From NCBI RefSeq assembly GCF_905475395.1, contig NC_058338.1, positions 95,713,435 to 95,777,434 of the forward strand: a stretch of 64,000 bases of DNA, in the 5' to 3' direction. The stretch's first letter is position 1; the number at the start of each line of letters is the position of its first letter. Below, in pieces: positions 1 to 10,700 of this stretch. Under the pieces are notes generated by a model. It saw nothing but the letters and a program-made list of their open reading frames with translations, was not told where the DNA came from and made no database searches. The position numbers and the translations under genes were made by a program. The DNA comes from Chrysoperla carnea (Eukaryota; Arthropoda; Insecta; Neuroptera; Chrysopidae).

Positions 1-319
1 ACCAGCTTTTAGCACGCGTGATAAGGTTACGGTTGAGAACGAGGTGCTGGATAACACCTATGAAAATATTCCTAAAATAACTCACTAAAATTAGGCTAAA
101 ACTAAGAAAAAATTTAATAATGATTTTTTGTTAACTTCGAGTTGCGACATAGTTATTGAAATAAATACCACGATACTCGAAATAAAATTGTATATTAAGA
201 AATTCTATTTAAAAATATAAAAAAACATACAACAGCAAACATCGTCAGTAGCTAAATTTATTCATATAACACATTACAAGCATTTCAATAACTTCGAAAA
301 TATTTATTTAATTTTTCAG
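1..319. other. Presumed intron of the truncated zinc-finger gene
   Basis: No coding segment is supported here. The stretch is AT-rich and ends in a pyrimidine-rich tract with an acceptor AG at 318-319. It is probably the intron before the first visible exon of the gene at 320-4377, whose 5' exons must lie left of the window. Confidence 0.5.
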
Positions 320-3300
320 TAATTACACCACCTCAACGAAAATTAAAATGTCACGAATGTAACGAAATGTTTTATACATCAAATGAGTATACGGATCATT
401 TTGAAAGTGTTCATCAGAAATCCGTCGAATTTATGTGCTACGAGTGTAATAGAATTTATAATAATCATATTTCATATTTGAATCATCTTAATAGTCATAA
501 AAATAAATTTCGATTTAGGTACGAAAACACATGTATTCGATTTGGAACATACAGGGTGGATCAATCTATAATGGCTAATAGCTCATTTTGTAGTTAAGCA
601 ATCAATAAATAACTGATGAGGGGACATCATGTTACGACATCAAATTGGATCTAGTTCTCTTGGTTGCTTTAATAGTCAATTTAGATCCTAAAAAGTAAGG
701 GATACGATAACACTTTAAATTAGAAAGATGATTCTCATAAAAAAAACTAATATTTTTTTCAAGAACCGTCAAAACTACAGAAAAATGCTTAAGTTAAAAG
801 TTTAACCTAAAATTCTAGTTTCAAAGTCATTTCTGACCTTCATCTTGATGATCTTGATGACACTTCCTCCGAAAATCAGCGATTTTCGAAAAAATGTTTT
901 AAATAAAAAATGTTAATTTTATTATGAGGATCAACTTTATAATTTAAAGTGTTCTTCTATCTCTTACCTTTTAAGAGGTTATATCCAGTTGCGAGTTCAA
1001 AAACACGTATTTTTTGTGAAGTTTTTATTTTGCATGAATATATATATAGGACATTTCTTTAATTTTAAGATCCCGAAGTCCGATTTCAAAAATTTGATAT
1101 GATACTGCTCCTGTAGGCAATCTACTGGAAGTCCGGCGATGAGCATCATATCTCTGGTTTGGATTATCTAAAATGAAAAAATCCAGAATATTTCTTTAGC
1201 TGATAGATGAGCACAAGTATTAATCGAAGGAATAACTTCCGTTTTTAAAGTGGTGTAAAATAAATAATTTTCAGAAATCTTATTTCTTCTATTAATACTT
1301 GGGGAAAATATCTAAGAAGATTGTGTAAAAATTCGAAACCGATCGGTTGAGCCGTTTTGGAGAAATCTTGCTCATCGACTTTGAAAACGTTGTTTCGAGA
1401 AAAACGCATTTATAGTTTCATAAGACGTTTACACTCAGTTAATTATTATTATTATTCATTTTGTTAAAATATATCCTTAATATATATTCTTAAAATATTA
1501 AATATATAATTAGCTAATTAATAATTTTATAATCTAGCTAAATATTTTTATTGTGGGTCCTTAAGGGGATATATTTTAACAAAATGCATAATACAGCCCA
1601 CAGAAATGCTCATCTTAATTTGGATTATTATTATTATTATTTTATTTATTTATTTATTTTTTTTGATCCGTTTATCTTCGTAAATATTTCTCGGATCAAC
1701 TTGAAATTTTTATAGAATATAACCCCTTAAGATCTCAATTGACTATTAAAGCAATTCGGAGAACTACTCTGCCGGAAAAAATATTTGATGAAAAAATAAG
1801 TCTTAATAAGTCTAAGAATCTGAAAAAGTCGTAGGAATAACTCTGAATTTAATAACGTTTTTGGACTAGTCTAATTCAGAGTTATTCAGGCTAATCCAAA
1901 AACGTTGAGAAATTCAGAGTTCATAAGACTCTTTCAGAGTTTCTAAGATCTTTTCAGAGTTTTCTAAGACTTATTCTTTCTTTAAATATTTTTTTCATCA
2001 GGGTAGATCCAATCTGATGTCAAAACATGATATTCCCCATAAAACATTAATTTTATCAGCCACAATTGATTAAAATGGTCCACCCGGTGTATTACAGGGG
2101 TGATATTAAATTCAGTATTAAGTTTGAATGAAATTTTTACAGATGTGAACCGTGTGATCGATTCTTCTCATCAAATCGAAAATTAAAGGATCATAAACAG
2201 CGGCATACACAAAATCGTACAAAATACTTTTGTAGTGTTTGTGGGAAAGGATTTTTGGATCGAGGTTATCTAGCAAAGCATGAAAAACGAATTCATTTAG
2301 TTGGAGACATCTCCCCGGACACATTTAAAACACATGAATGTGATGTGTGCAATAAATCGTTTGCATCGATATCTAATTTAAATAATCATAAAAAAATACA
2401 TTCTGGTAAGAAATCAAATTGTTCGAGAACAAAAATTTTCATACGATTTTCTCATGAAATTTTGTATTAATTTGTATTCTAGGTATTCGAGATCACACCT
2501 GTGAACAATGTGGTAAAAGTTTTTTCTATAAAAGATGCTTGGAACATCATATGACATCACATAGTGACGAAAGACCCTTTGGATGCGACAAATGCTCTTC
2601 ACGGTATGATTTAATTTTATAGATATTCTTTTGAATGCTGAAAGATGCCCAGATTTGTAACACGAAAAGTTACAGTGGGACACATCAGCATATTCTCAGC
2701 TTTTTCATCAGGTCACACTTTGGGTCCTTGAACGTGAAGATTCTAATCGAAGGTCAATGCTTCGAGGAACTGAACCGCTTGGCACTGAATAGCACAGTCA
2801 GGCTGATCTGCGTACCGGACCATCATTCAGGCGTTAAATTGGATGAGGAAACGGGCTCGTTAGCACGAGAGTGGTCGTCTCAAACGGCCCTTTCATCTGT
2901 TCCTGCCATTCCCATAATATCACATTGTTCTGCGCGAAATTTAAGCCACCGAAAAGAATCGTTTTCGAATCCATTTTCGTACGAACTTTTGCTAATGTTT
3001 TCATGCCAAGAATAAATCCCAGAAAACTTATGGAATTTCCTTTTTTGGCCAGTGAATTTTAGTAATTATTATTTGTCATATAATTTACAGTTTCAAAACA
3101 AAAACACTTTTACATCAACATCAATTCGTGCATACAGGAGTGAAACCGTTCCAATGTCATGTTTGTGGAAAGAAATTTAAACGAAAACCAGCATTAATTG
3201 AACATTCGATAACGCATACAAATATATATCGATTTAAATGTGAAATTTGTGATAAACGATTTCGTTTTAAGAAAAATTGTGTAGTAAGTATAATTTTTTT

Positions 3301-4377
3301 TCTAAACACTCCAATGAGAAATTGATTATTTTCATCTTGTCACACAAGTCTGTTAACTCTATAAAATGCATTAGAAAAATGTTCTCTTTGATGTACGAGT
3401 TAGTTCCCAAAACTGCTGCATGCAACGCCACCAGTATCGAATCCAAACCACTGGCCAATAATTTATTTATTTATTTAATTTTTATTTCAACAAATATTTA
3501 TTATCAATTAATTAAAATTATTTATTAATTTAATGAAAATATAATTTATACAAAATTAAAACTTGTTTATTTATTTTAAATTTTCTACTAATACCGTATT
3601 TGGATTTGGCACATGTGTCGCTGTCTAGTGTTTAATAATGTAACTAAAACGTTTTCATTTAGAGACCCATGGTTTTATCAGAAGTTAAATGATTTGTAAT
3701 ATTATATTACTGTGGTCGAGGGTCATAGTTAATTACTATTTTTTTTAAATTTGTTCAACAGAAGTTTCTTTAAAGTTTAAATTAAAGTTATAACCTTAAT
3801 AAATTATTGAAAACAAAAAACAAACAAAAATTGTCCCCAACTAATTAAAGATGTATTAGCACAGTAGTGGAGACACAAATTAAAAAAAATATATATGTTT
3901 TCAATTTTGTTGATGAAATCTGTTATAACTTGGCAAAGTAAGAATAAAATTTTTCGATATTTGAATAATTTTCAAAATTTCGAAAATTGAAAATTTTGTA
4001 TAATTATTTACCTTTCGTTATTTCGAAAACCAAGGCAGATATTGAAAAATTGTATTCTTATTTTTCGTCTACATTCATGAAGTTATAACAAAATTCATCA
4101 TCAAAGTTAAAAATAAGGTACAAATAATTTCAATCCGTAAATCTAAAATTGCCTTGGCGCTCATACTACCTTAAAACGATTTCCAAATGAAAACTTTTAA
4201 ATTTGATGCAAATTCTCTATTTTGTTTCAGTTTCATCAACGTTTACACACCGGAGAAAAACCATACTCGTGTGAGATGTGCAATCGACATTTTACATGCC
4301 TATCGTATTACAATAAACATATGAAACGAAATCATAGCGATATTAAAGTCAAGAAAGAGGTTATTGTCGGTTTTTAA
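320..4377 (+). CDS. C2H2 zinc-finger protein, 5'-truncated tandem paralogue of the ZAD gene
   Basis: Five exons can be placed by GT-AG borders and matching phase: 320-518, 2143-2405, 2483-2603, 3091-3283 and 4231-4377 (stop TAA 4375-4377). With one carried base they total 924 nt, an exact multiple of three. The product has ten C2H2 fingers, several spanning introns, in the same order as exons 5-9 of the gene at 7761-14712, for example [10 protein letters not shown] and [10 protein letters not shown]. Intron positions and phases are the same in both genes, so this is a tandem duplicate. Exons for the ZAD and HHCC segments must lie left of the window. No stop or frameshift is visible in the five exons. 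It is probably a nuclear DNA-binding regulator (family inference); the target is unknown. Its introns carry a large inverted-ended repeat, a non-LTR fragment and two dispersed repeats. Confidence 0.8.
547..2094. repeat. Intronic transposon-like repeat with inverted ends
   Basis: The two ends are inverted relative to each other: ACAGGGTGGATCA near 550 pairs with GGTCCACCCGGTGT near 2073-2088. A second paired block lies inside: 612-690 matches the reverse complements of about 2000-2035 and 1715-1760. Two smaller foldbacks sit within it, a hairpin at 1458-1591 (CATTTTGTTAAAATATATCC arms) and a complex inverted repeat at about 1770-1990 built from 'cagagtt' and 'aagactt' words. No transposase is encoded. 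It fills the first visible intron of the truncated zinc-finger gene. The family is not recognised. Confidence 0.5.
2690..3010 (+). pseudogene. Non-LTR retrotransposon RNase H fragment
   Basis: An open frame of about 126 codons lies in the 2604-3090 intron. Its middle reads [20 protein letters not shown] then [11 protein letters not shown]. This resembles the C-terminal half of the RNase HI domain of Jockey/I-type non-LTR retrotransposons, where a 'VTLIWVPGHSGI..NEKADELAR' pattern is typical (family knowledge). No reverse transcriptase or tail is present, so it is a short relic. The corresponding intron of the paralogue at 13276-14275 lacks it. Confidence 0.55.
3340..3547 (+). repeat. Arm 1 of a ~210-bp inverted repeat pair
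   Basis: This stretch is the reverse complement, with scattered differences, of 6090-6308. Shared words include GATGTACGAGTTAG, CCCAAAACTGCT and the AT-rich tail AATTTAATGAAAATATA. The two arms lie about 2.5 kb apart and enclose the last exon of the upstream zinc-finger gene and the hAT relic. Confidence 0.7.
3770..4180 (-). repeat. Dispersed repeat, inverted copy of 10812-11165
   Basis: It ends in TTGCCTTGGCGCTCATACTA, the reverse complement of the start of the repeat at 10812 (TAGTACGAGCGCCAAGGCAA). Similarity runs through ACAAAATTCATCATCAAAGT and the 'cttaataaattattgaaaac' end. It fills most of the last intron of the truncated zinc-finger gene. No open reading frame is supported. Confidence 0.65.
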
Positions 4378-4689
4378 TTTAAATTGCCTAATTATTTTTG
4401 TTCCTTTTAGCTGTCAACTAATTATATATTACAAGGGCGAATCCAGAAGGAGGCAATAGGGGCAGCTAGTTCCCAGTCCTGTTATAGTAAAATCCAGGCT
4501 CGTGTGTAGAAATCATCCAAGGGAGGGGGGGGTCAAATATTTGTTCATTTTGTTAGATCATAAAGTCGATAAAAACAAGAAATTATTTTTTCGGATTATA
4601 TCAAAATGTGATATTTAGTCAATATTTTACTAGCTACAGAATAAAATTTTCTAAAATTGTGTGCGCATCGATCTCTACATCACGATGTA

Positions 4690-5278
4690 TTTTGAGCGAG
4701 GTTAAACCGTTTTGCCGATCTTCAGACATTGTCGATCTAAGTTATTTTTGAGACGACGTAAAGTTGAAAAGAAGATTTTATTCGTCGCTTTTGTCACAGA
4801 TAAAACTGCCACAACGCGAAGCATTTGCGCATCTTCATTGAAAATATCGAGTGTGTCGAGTGAATTTTTGACGTCCTGTCCGGTAATGCGTTTTCGTCAA
4901 AATGTAACTTCGTCGACCCAGATTTCACGGAAATCATCGTGCAAAATTAAAGAGTCTGATTCAAAAAGTTGAGCGCAAAAATCTTAATCAAAATTTGTAA
5001 TTTTGTTGGGAAAAGGACAAACATTTGATAAAATATTCCGATGGTTCAAAAATCGATCCTGTAAATATGTCAGAAACAAATCGATGTACGGTATTGTAGA
5101 TTGTGATCCGGAAATAATATTCAAATAAATCAGTCTGTATATTCGAGTGTTGAGTCTGTTTTGACGCAAACCTTGGCTTCCGCAATTCTATGAGGTATTC
5201 ATCCCAGATTTCGCTGTAAATTTTTCTGAATCTTTCTCCAGCTTGAACAGCTAACTTGTCAATGGAACAGCGTTTCAT
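4690..5278 (-). pseudogene. hAT-type (ZMYM1-like) transposase relic
   Basis: On the minus strand, 5278 to 4988 gives a 96-codon frame containing FRITIYNTVHRFVSDIF. Further on, in broken frames, lies AVLSVTKATNKIFFSTLRRL. Both match the C-terminal part of the hAT-family 'zinc finger MYM-type protein 1-like' transposases, whose dimerisation region typically reads 'LPVTTATNERSFSTLRRLKTYLRS' (family knowledge). At least one in-frame stop and frame changes separate the segments, and no N-terminal part is present. It is a decayed fragment with no visible terminal repeats. Confidence 0.65.
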
Positions 5279-5489
5279 AAATGATTAAATTTACAGGACG
5301 AATTTGTTAGTTTAAATTTATGTGGAGAGTTTCTCAATTGGTTTTGGAGGTTTGACCTCCCAACCTCCCGGTACACAAGGACCTGGTAAAATTAGCAGAA
5401 TATATACGGTTTATTGACCGTAAAAACCAGAGGGTATAAAAAATGTAAAATTTGTGCAATTTCTTGTAAGGTTTCCTGGGGGATTTCTA

Positions 5490-5840
5490 AGTATAGTTTA
5501 GTTGCAGTGTTCTATAAAACAATTCTAGATGAATAAGTCCAAAAAATTCTTAAAAAGTATAAAAAGATTTTTGTAAAACTTACTAAGCAGTTTGAAGACT
5601 GCATTTTTAGAAGTTTTTGGGCTTTCTTAGAAGACTTTTCTGAATTTTACTGATTAATTCTGAAAAAGTCTTACTCTTACTTTAACTAAATTTTCATAAA
5701 ATCTCTGATTAATTCAGAAAAAAATCTTCTAGGAGAATCCAAAAACTTGTAAAAATGCAATCTTCAAACTGCTTAGAATTTTTCAGACTTGTACTCATTC
5801 TTCTAGAATTGTTTTTCAGAACACTGCAAGATTAAATTAG
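5490..5840. repeat. Foldback (MITE-like) element
   Basis: The left arm (about 5505-5630, GTTGCAGTGTTCT...AAGCAGTTTGAAGACTGC) pairs with the reverse complement of the right arm (about 5700-5835). The arms are over 100 bp with a short centre. There is no coding capacity. It lies between the two tandem zinc-finger genes. Confidence 0.65.
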
Positions 5841-6089
5841 ACTATCCGGTTGAAAATATTTCTACCCGGGTTCGTTTTTATTAAAATTTTATTTTTTTCT
5901 TAATTTGATTTCTTATACATTTTCAGTGAAAATAAATAAATGAATGAAAATACACTTGGAAAAATGTGAAATTTATAATGTGAAATACATTCAAAATCGG
6001 TTATAATGTCATACAATTTTTGGTCGTTATATCCGATAATCGCTATAAACGATTTGTACATTTTTATCTAAATAGAATGCTGCTGCCTC

Positions 6090-6308
6090 ATATATTTTCA
6101 TTAAATTAATAAATAACTTTAATTAATCGATAATAATATTTTTTTGAAATAAAAATTAATTATTAATAAATAAATAAAGTATTGGAAAGTGGTTTGAATT
6201 CAATAATGGTCGCGTTGCATGTAGCAGTTTTGGGAGCTAACTCGTACATCAATAAGAAAATGTATATTCCTAATGCATTTTATATAGATTTGTGTGACAG
6301 ATATGACT
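6090..6308 (-). repeat. Arm 2 of the ~210-bp inverted repeat pair
   Basis: Reverse-complement partner of 3340-3547. Shared words include AGTTTTGGGAGCTAACTCGTA. The adjoining 6310-6890 holds no supported gene; its short open frames show no recognisable protein. Confidence 0.7.
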
Positions 6309-6889
6309 GTGATCATTATAGACAGTAATTCTAAGGATGTTTGGTCATTATAACCGATATGATATTTTATCCGATGTTGTATTTATTAATTTAAATTCAG
6401 TTAAGATCTTGCTAATTCGTCGTTATAAGCAATCTCGATTTTGACTACACACGTTTTAACATTGTATTTGTGTAACTGTAATTTTTAATTTTATTAATAA
6501 ATCGTGAAAATATATATTAATTAATATGTATCATTATTAATTTAGCTTTTAAATTGCAAGAACCTCTCCTCCTGTAAAATTAAACTCCTGGATACAATGC
6601 TCCTAATATCATGGCTCAATCCAGGGGGGGGGGTGAGCCCGGCAACCGTCCGGAGCGGCAAATCCTTAAAATAGGATATACAGTAATATCGATAATCGGG
6701 ACTCAATTGAAGAATCCCCAACTGCCCACCAAAAAATTGGTAAGGTACGCCCATGAGAGGTCCATTTTCTTTTACAAAGTACTTACAACCTAATAAACAA
6801 CTGTGAAAAACTTGAAAGATGCATTACTTTTTTCTTTATTACCATGATATTCATTTAATTTTATTAGACTATATTAAATAAATAGCCAA

Positions 6890-7707
6890 AGGATTTTCGT
6901 CTAAACTTTCCGTAGAACTTCTTCTACTCTCTTCTTTTAGGACATTCTGTGTAATAAATTTCTTTTGTCTTCGGCTACCGTCGATGGGAGCCATACTGAA
7001 TGGAAAAATAGTATTGGCACCTGATAAAAAATAGATTCTTTTAAATGGGGTACTGTTACTAGCATTTATTTTACTGAGCGCTCAATAAATTAACTGATTG
7101 CCCACCTCTGCTAAGCATTAAGGCTAATGATTATTGATGAGTGAAAAAGACAGAAGTAAATACAAGATAAAGAACGAGCATAATTTATTTGACGCTTTGA
7201 AAAAGTTATTTTGACAGTTTCAATTGTCGAATGAAGCAAAATTTTCAATTTAAAAACAAAAGAATGTTTATATTTAAAATGAATGTCAAAAATTAGTCCA
7301 AACTTTCGCTAGAACTTCGTCTGCTTCTTTTTCTTAGGACATTCTGTATAATAAATTTCTTTTCTCTTCGGCGTCCCGTCAACGGGAGCCATACTGAGTG
7401 GAAAAATAGTACTGGCACCTGAGATATTTTAAAGGAAAAAATGGATTCTTATATATGGGGTGCCGCTACTGTCGTTTATTTTACCGAGCGCTCAATAAAT
7501 TAACTGATCGCTCACTTCTACTAAACGTACCCAATGATTATTGATGAGTGAAAAAGACAGAAATAAATAAAAGATAAAGAACGAGAATCATTTATTTGAC
7601 GCTTAGAAAAAATAATTTTGACAGTTTGAATCGTCAAATAAAACAAAATTTTCAATTTAAAAACAAAAGAATGTTTATATTGAAATGAATGTCAAAAATT
7701 TAAATTA
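6890..7707. repeat. Tandem duplication (~400-bp unit, two copies) upstream of the ZAD gene
   Basis: Unit 1 (about 6898-7296) and unit 2 (about 7297-7707) are direct adjacent copies. Shared words in the same order: AGGACATTCTGT, GGGAGCCATACTGA, TGAGCGCTCAATAAATTAAC against CGAGCGCTCAATAAATTAAC, TTATTGATGAGTGAAAAAGA, and AAAACAAAAGAATGTTTATA. Unit 2 ends only about 55 bp before the ATG of the ZAD gene, so this is the probable promoter and 5' UTR region. Which copy is transcribed cannot be told from sequence. Confidence 0.8.
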
Positions 7708-7760
7708 AAATTATTCGATTTGATACAATTTAAAAAACAAACAAACAAACATCATAAATA

Positions 7761-10700
7761 ATGACTTTTAATTCATTTTGTCGTTTATGTGCAACTTTTT
7801 GTAATGAAGTTGATTTAGTTGATATATTCGGTAATAAAAACGATTTAGAATCAAAAATTGAACTATGTTTTCGATTAAAAATCGAAAATGATAATTATTT
7901 ACCGAAACAAGCGTGTATTGTCTGTTCATCGAAGGTGCATTCATATTACGACTTTTTTTTACAAGTTCAAAAAGCACAATTAGTTTTTAAATCGAACGAG
8001 GAGGTGCCAGTTGGTTTAGTTGATGCTAAAATTGAGGCAGACGATGAAGAAGAAATCGACGAGAAATTTGATGTATCCTTCGATAAATTTTCAGGTAATC
8101 AAAGGTGTTTATATATTTTTACCGGCAATGTCCACGACATTATAAAATGAATTATTTTAAGTCAGTGAAATTTTTTAAGTGAAATGATGAAAATCGTGAA
8201 TGTGATTGATTATGATCAGGAATTATAACAAAAATCATGTGTGTAAGTGTTTTGATTTTTTCTAGATGGTGATGAAAATGATTCGGGAGGGGGCACCGAT
8301 GACGATTTTGATGAGGAAATTAGTGATATTAAATCTGAATCAAAACACACTGTTTTGGTATGTACAAATATTTTCATAATTTAATTCGGAAAAGAAAAAA
8401 AATCAATTTGATTGCATTCCAGAGGTCACGAAAACCTATAATTAAAACGGAGGACGATAACGACGATGAAGATAATGAAATAATCAATCAAGAAGAAACA
8501 GTTTCAGGTAAGATGATAAATTAATTCGATGCAGTTTTAAAGTATTTGAGCCAGGAATCGACTCCTCGGCAATTGATTTTAATTGGATCTGATGGAAAAT
8601 GTGTTTGAGTGTACTCAACAAAATCTTATTCTTGCGAACTTGTGCTTTTTCAATTTACGCCCATACGGTGGGACAGAAGTACCCTACTGACATTTTTAAT
8701 CTCCGTTTTCGAGATATAAGCATTAAAAAAAAAAAAAAAAAAAAAAAAAACGGATTTACGCCGAAAAATCGTTATTGACAAAAATAAAGATTATTTCTCC
8801 CAAAATACAAAATCTAAAGGCTTTCAAGTTAAATTTTTTACCGGAACTACAAAATAATCTTTATTTTCGTCAATAACGAATTTTCAACAAAAAATCCGTA
8901 GGTACTATTTTTTTCAAAGGCTTTTTTTTATATCGAAAATGGTGATATGTGGTGAAGTATGAGTACAAGTCAAAAAATGCTTCAAATCGTCCAAAATATA
9001 AAACACAAGTTAAATTTACAAAACTTAAAAATTCCCGACAAATTTTTCAGGTACGGAACCTTAAACTCGCACTTGAAACATAGTTAAGAACACTCTCCGT
9101 TAAATTACTTTCAAACGAAACCAAAATATTTAAAATCGGTTCATCCATTTATGCGCTACGATGCCACAGACAGACACACACATATAGCGGTCAAACTTAT
9201 AACACCCTTTTTTGAGTTCGGGAGTTAAAAAGGCTTTCTAATTAAATTTTTGACCGGAACTACAAAATAAATTATTATTATTGTCAATAACGAGTTTTCA
9301 GCTAAAATCCGTTTCAAAAAAAGTGGTATCTGGAAGTACGGTTCTTCTGTGCCAATTGAAACTATAAGTTCTCATGAATATGATTTTGTTGATCATACTA
9401 AAACATTTTCCATCGGTTCCTATAAAAATCAACTGCCGAGAATTCGATTCCTGGTCCAACAACATGGACTAGGGTGTGCCAGGGAAATATTTTTGTCACG
9501 ATTTTTTTATTTTTTACTGTTGTGACAGATATTTTGGTCAAGTTTTGAACTGTCACATCGAGATATTTCGAAAGTAGAACTCAAAACGAACAAATTAAAA
9601 AAAAAGAAAGTATTTCCGCGAAAAGGGTAAAATTTTATTGGCTTTATATAAAAAAAAAAAATCGATGTGACAGACCTTTCTGCCACGATAAGAGCTGTTA
9701 CACCAAATTTTCCTGAAAACAGATAAAATTTATAATAAAATAGTCTCTTACAATCTTACAAATTAATTTCCATGAAAGTACAAATTATTTGTAATTACTA
9801 TAAATATAAACAATATTTCTGCCAGAATAAACCCTGGCACACCTAGTCCATATTATACCTATCGTTAAATAGTATAGATTCTTATGCGAAATTTCGAAAT
9901 CCGTGTAAAGTTAATTATTAAGCTCCAAGGCTAATTGTAATTATTAATACTTACATTCGTTTTTTGATTGCCATATCGAATAATTAACATTTATGTCCTC
10001 GTCTCTAGTACTTAATAAGTCATTTCACTTTATTCACTACATATTAAATTAATTTTGTTTTTTGGTCTTTAGTTAATAAAATTAATATTTAGTCTACCGA
10101 TTTTTAATATATAAAGCCAATGAAATATTATTACACCAAGTAAAAAAGAAAAAAATCCTGACAAAAAATATTTTTGACAGGATAAATCCTGACCTTATAG
10201 TCCATATTGTACCTACTATGGTTAAATAGCATTGATTCATATGCGAAATTTCGATATCCGTGTGAGTGCAGTTTTACTGTCACGGGCTCCAGGGCTATAA
10301 CTACTCAATTAATATAAAATATTATTTTCAGATATTGAAGAAACAAAAGAAGCCTTCTATAAAAAATTAGGTGAAATGTCTGTAAAAAGTAACGGTCATT
10401 TAATATCAGACGAAGCATATCAACGTTTTATCCGTGAAGTCGAAGAAGCCGAAACAAAAACTACACCAAAGAGTGCAATGGACTATCGTCGATTGAAACG
10501 TTTTGAAATATTATTAACCGATGATAATGTGAAGAAATTAATTGCACGACGAAAGAAACCATCCGAAAGCGTTAAATATTTCGTACCGAAAAGTGAAATG
10601 TTTGAATTGATACGTGAAGGACATATAAAATGTAATCATGGTGGACGATGTCGAACCGATAGCATTCTAAAAATGAAATATAAAAATTTATCACGTGAAA

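Noticed and set aside
2635-3015. 126-codon frame as a host gene
   Set aside because: It lies in an intron, has no start context, and its recognisable part is a retroelement RNase H fragment.
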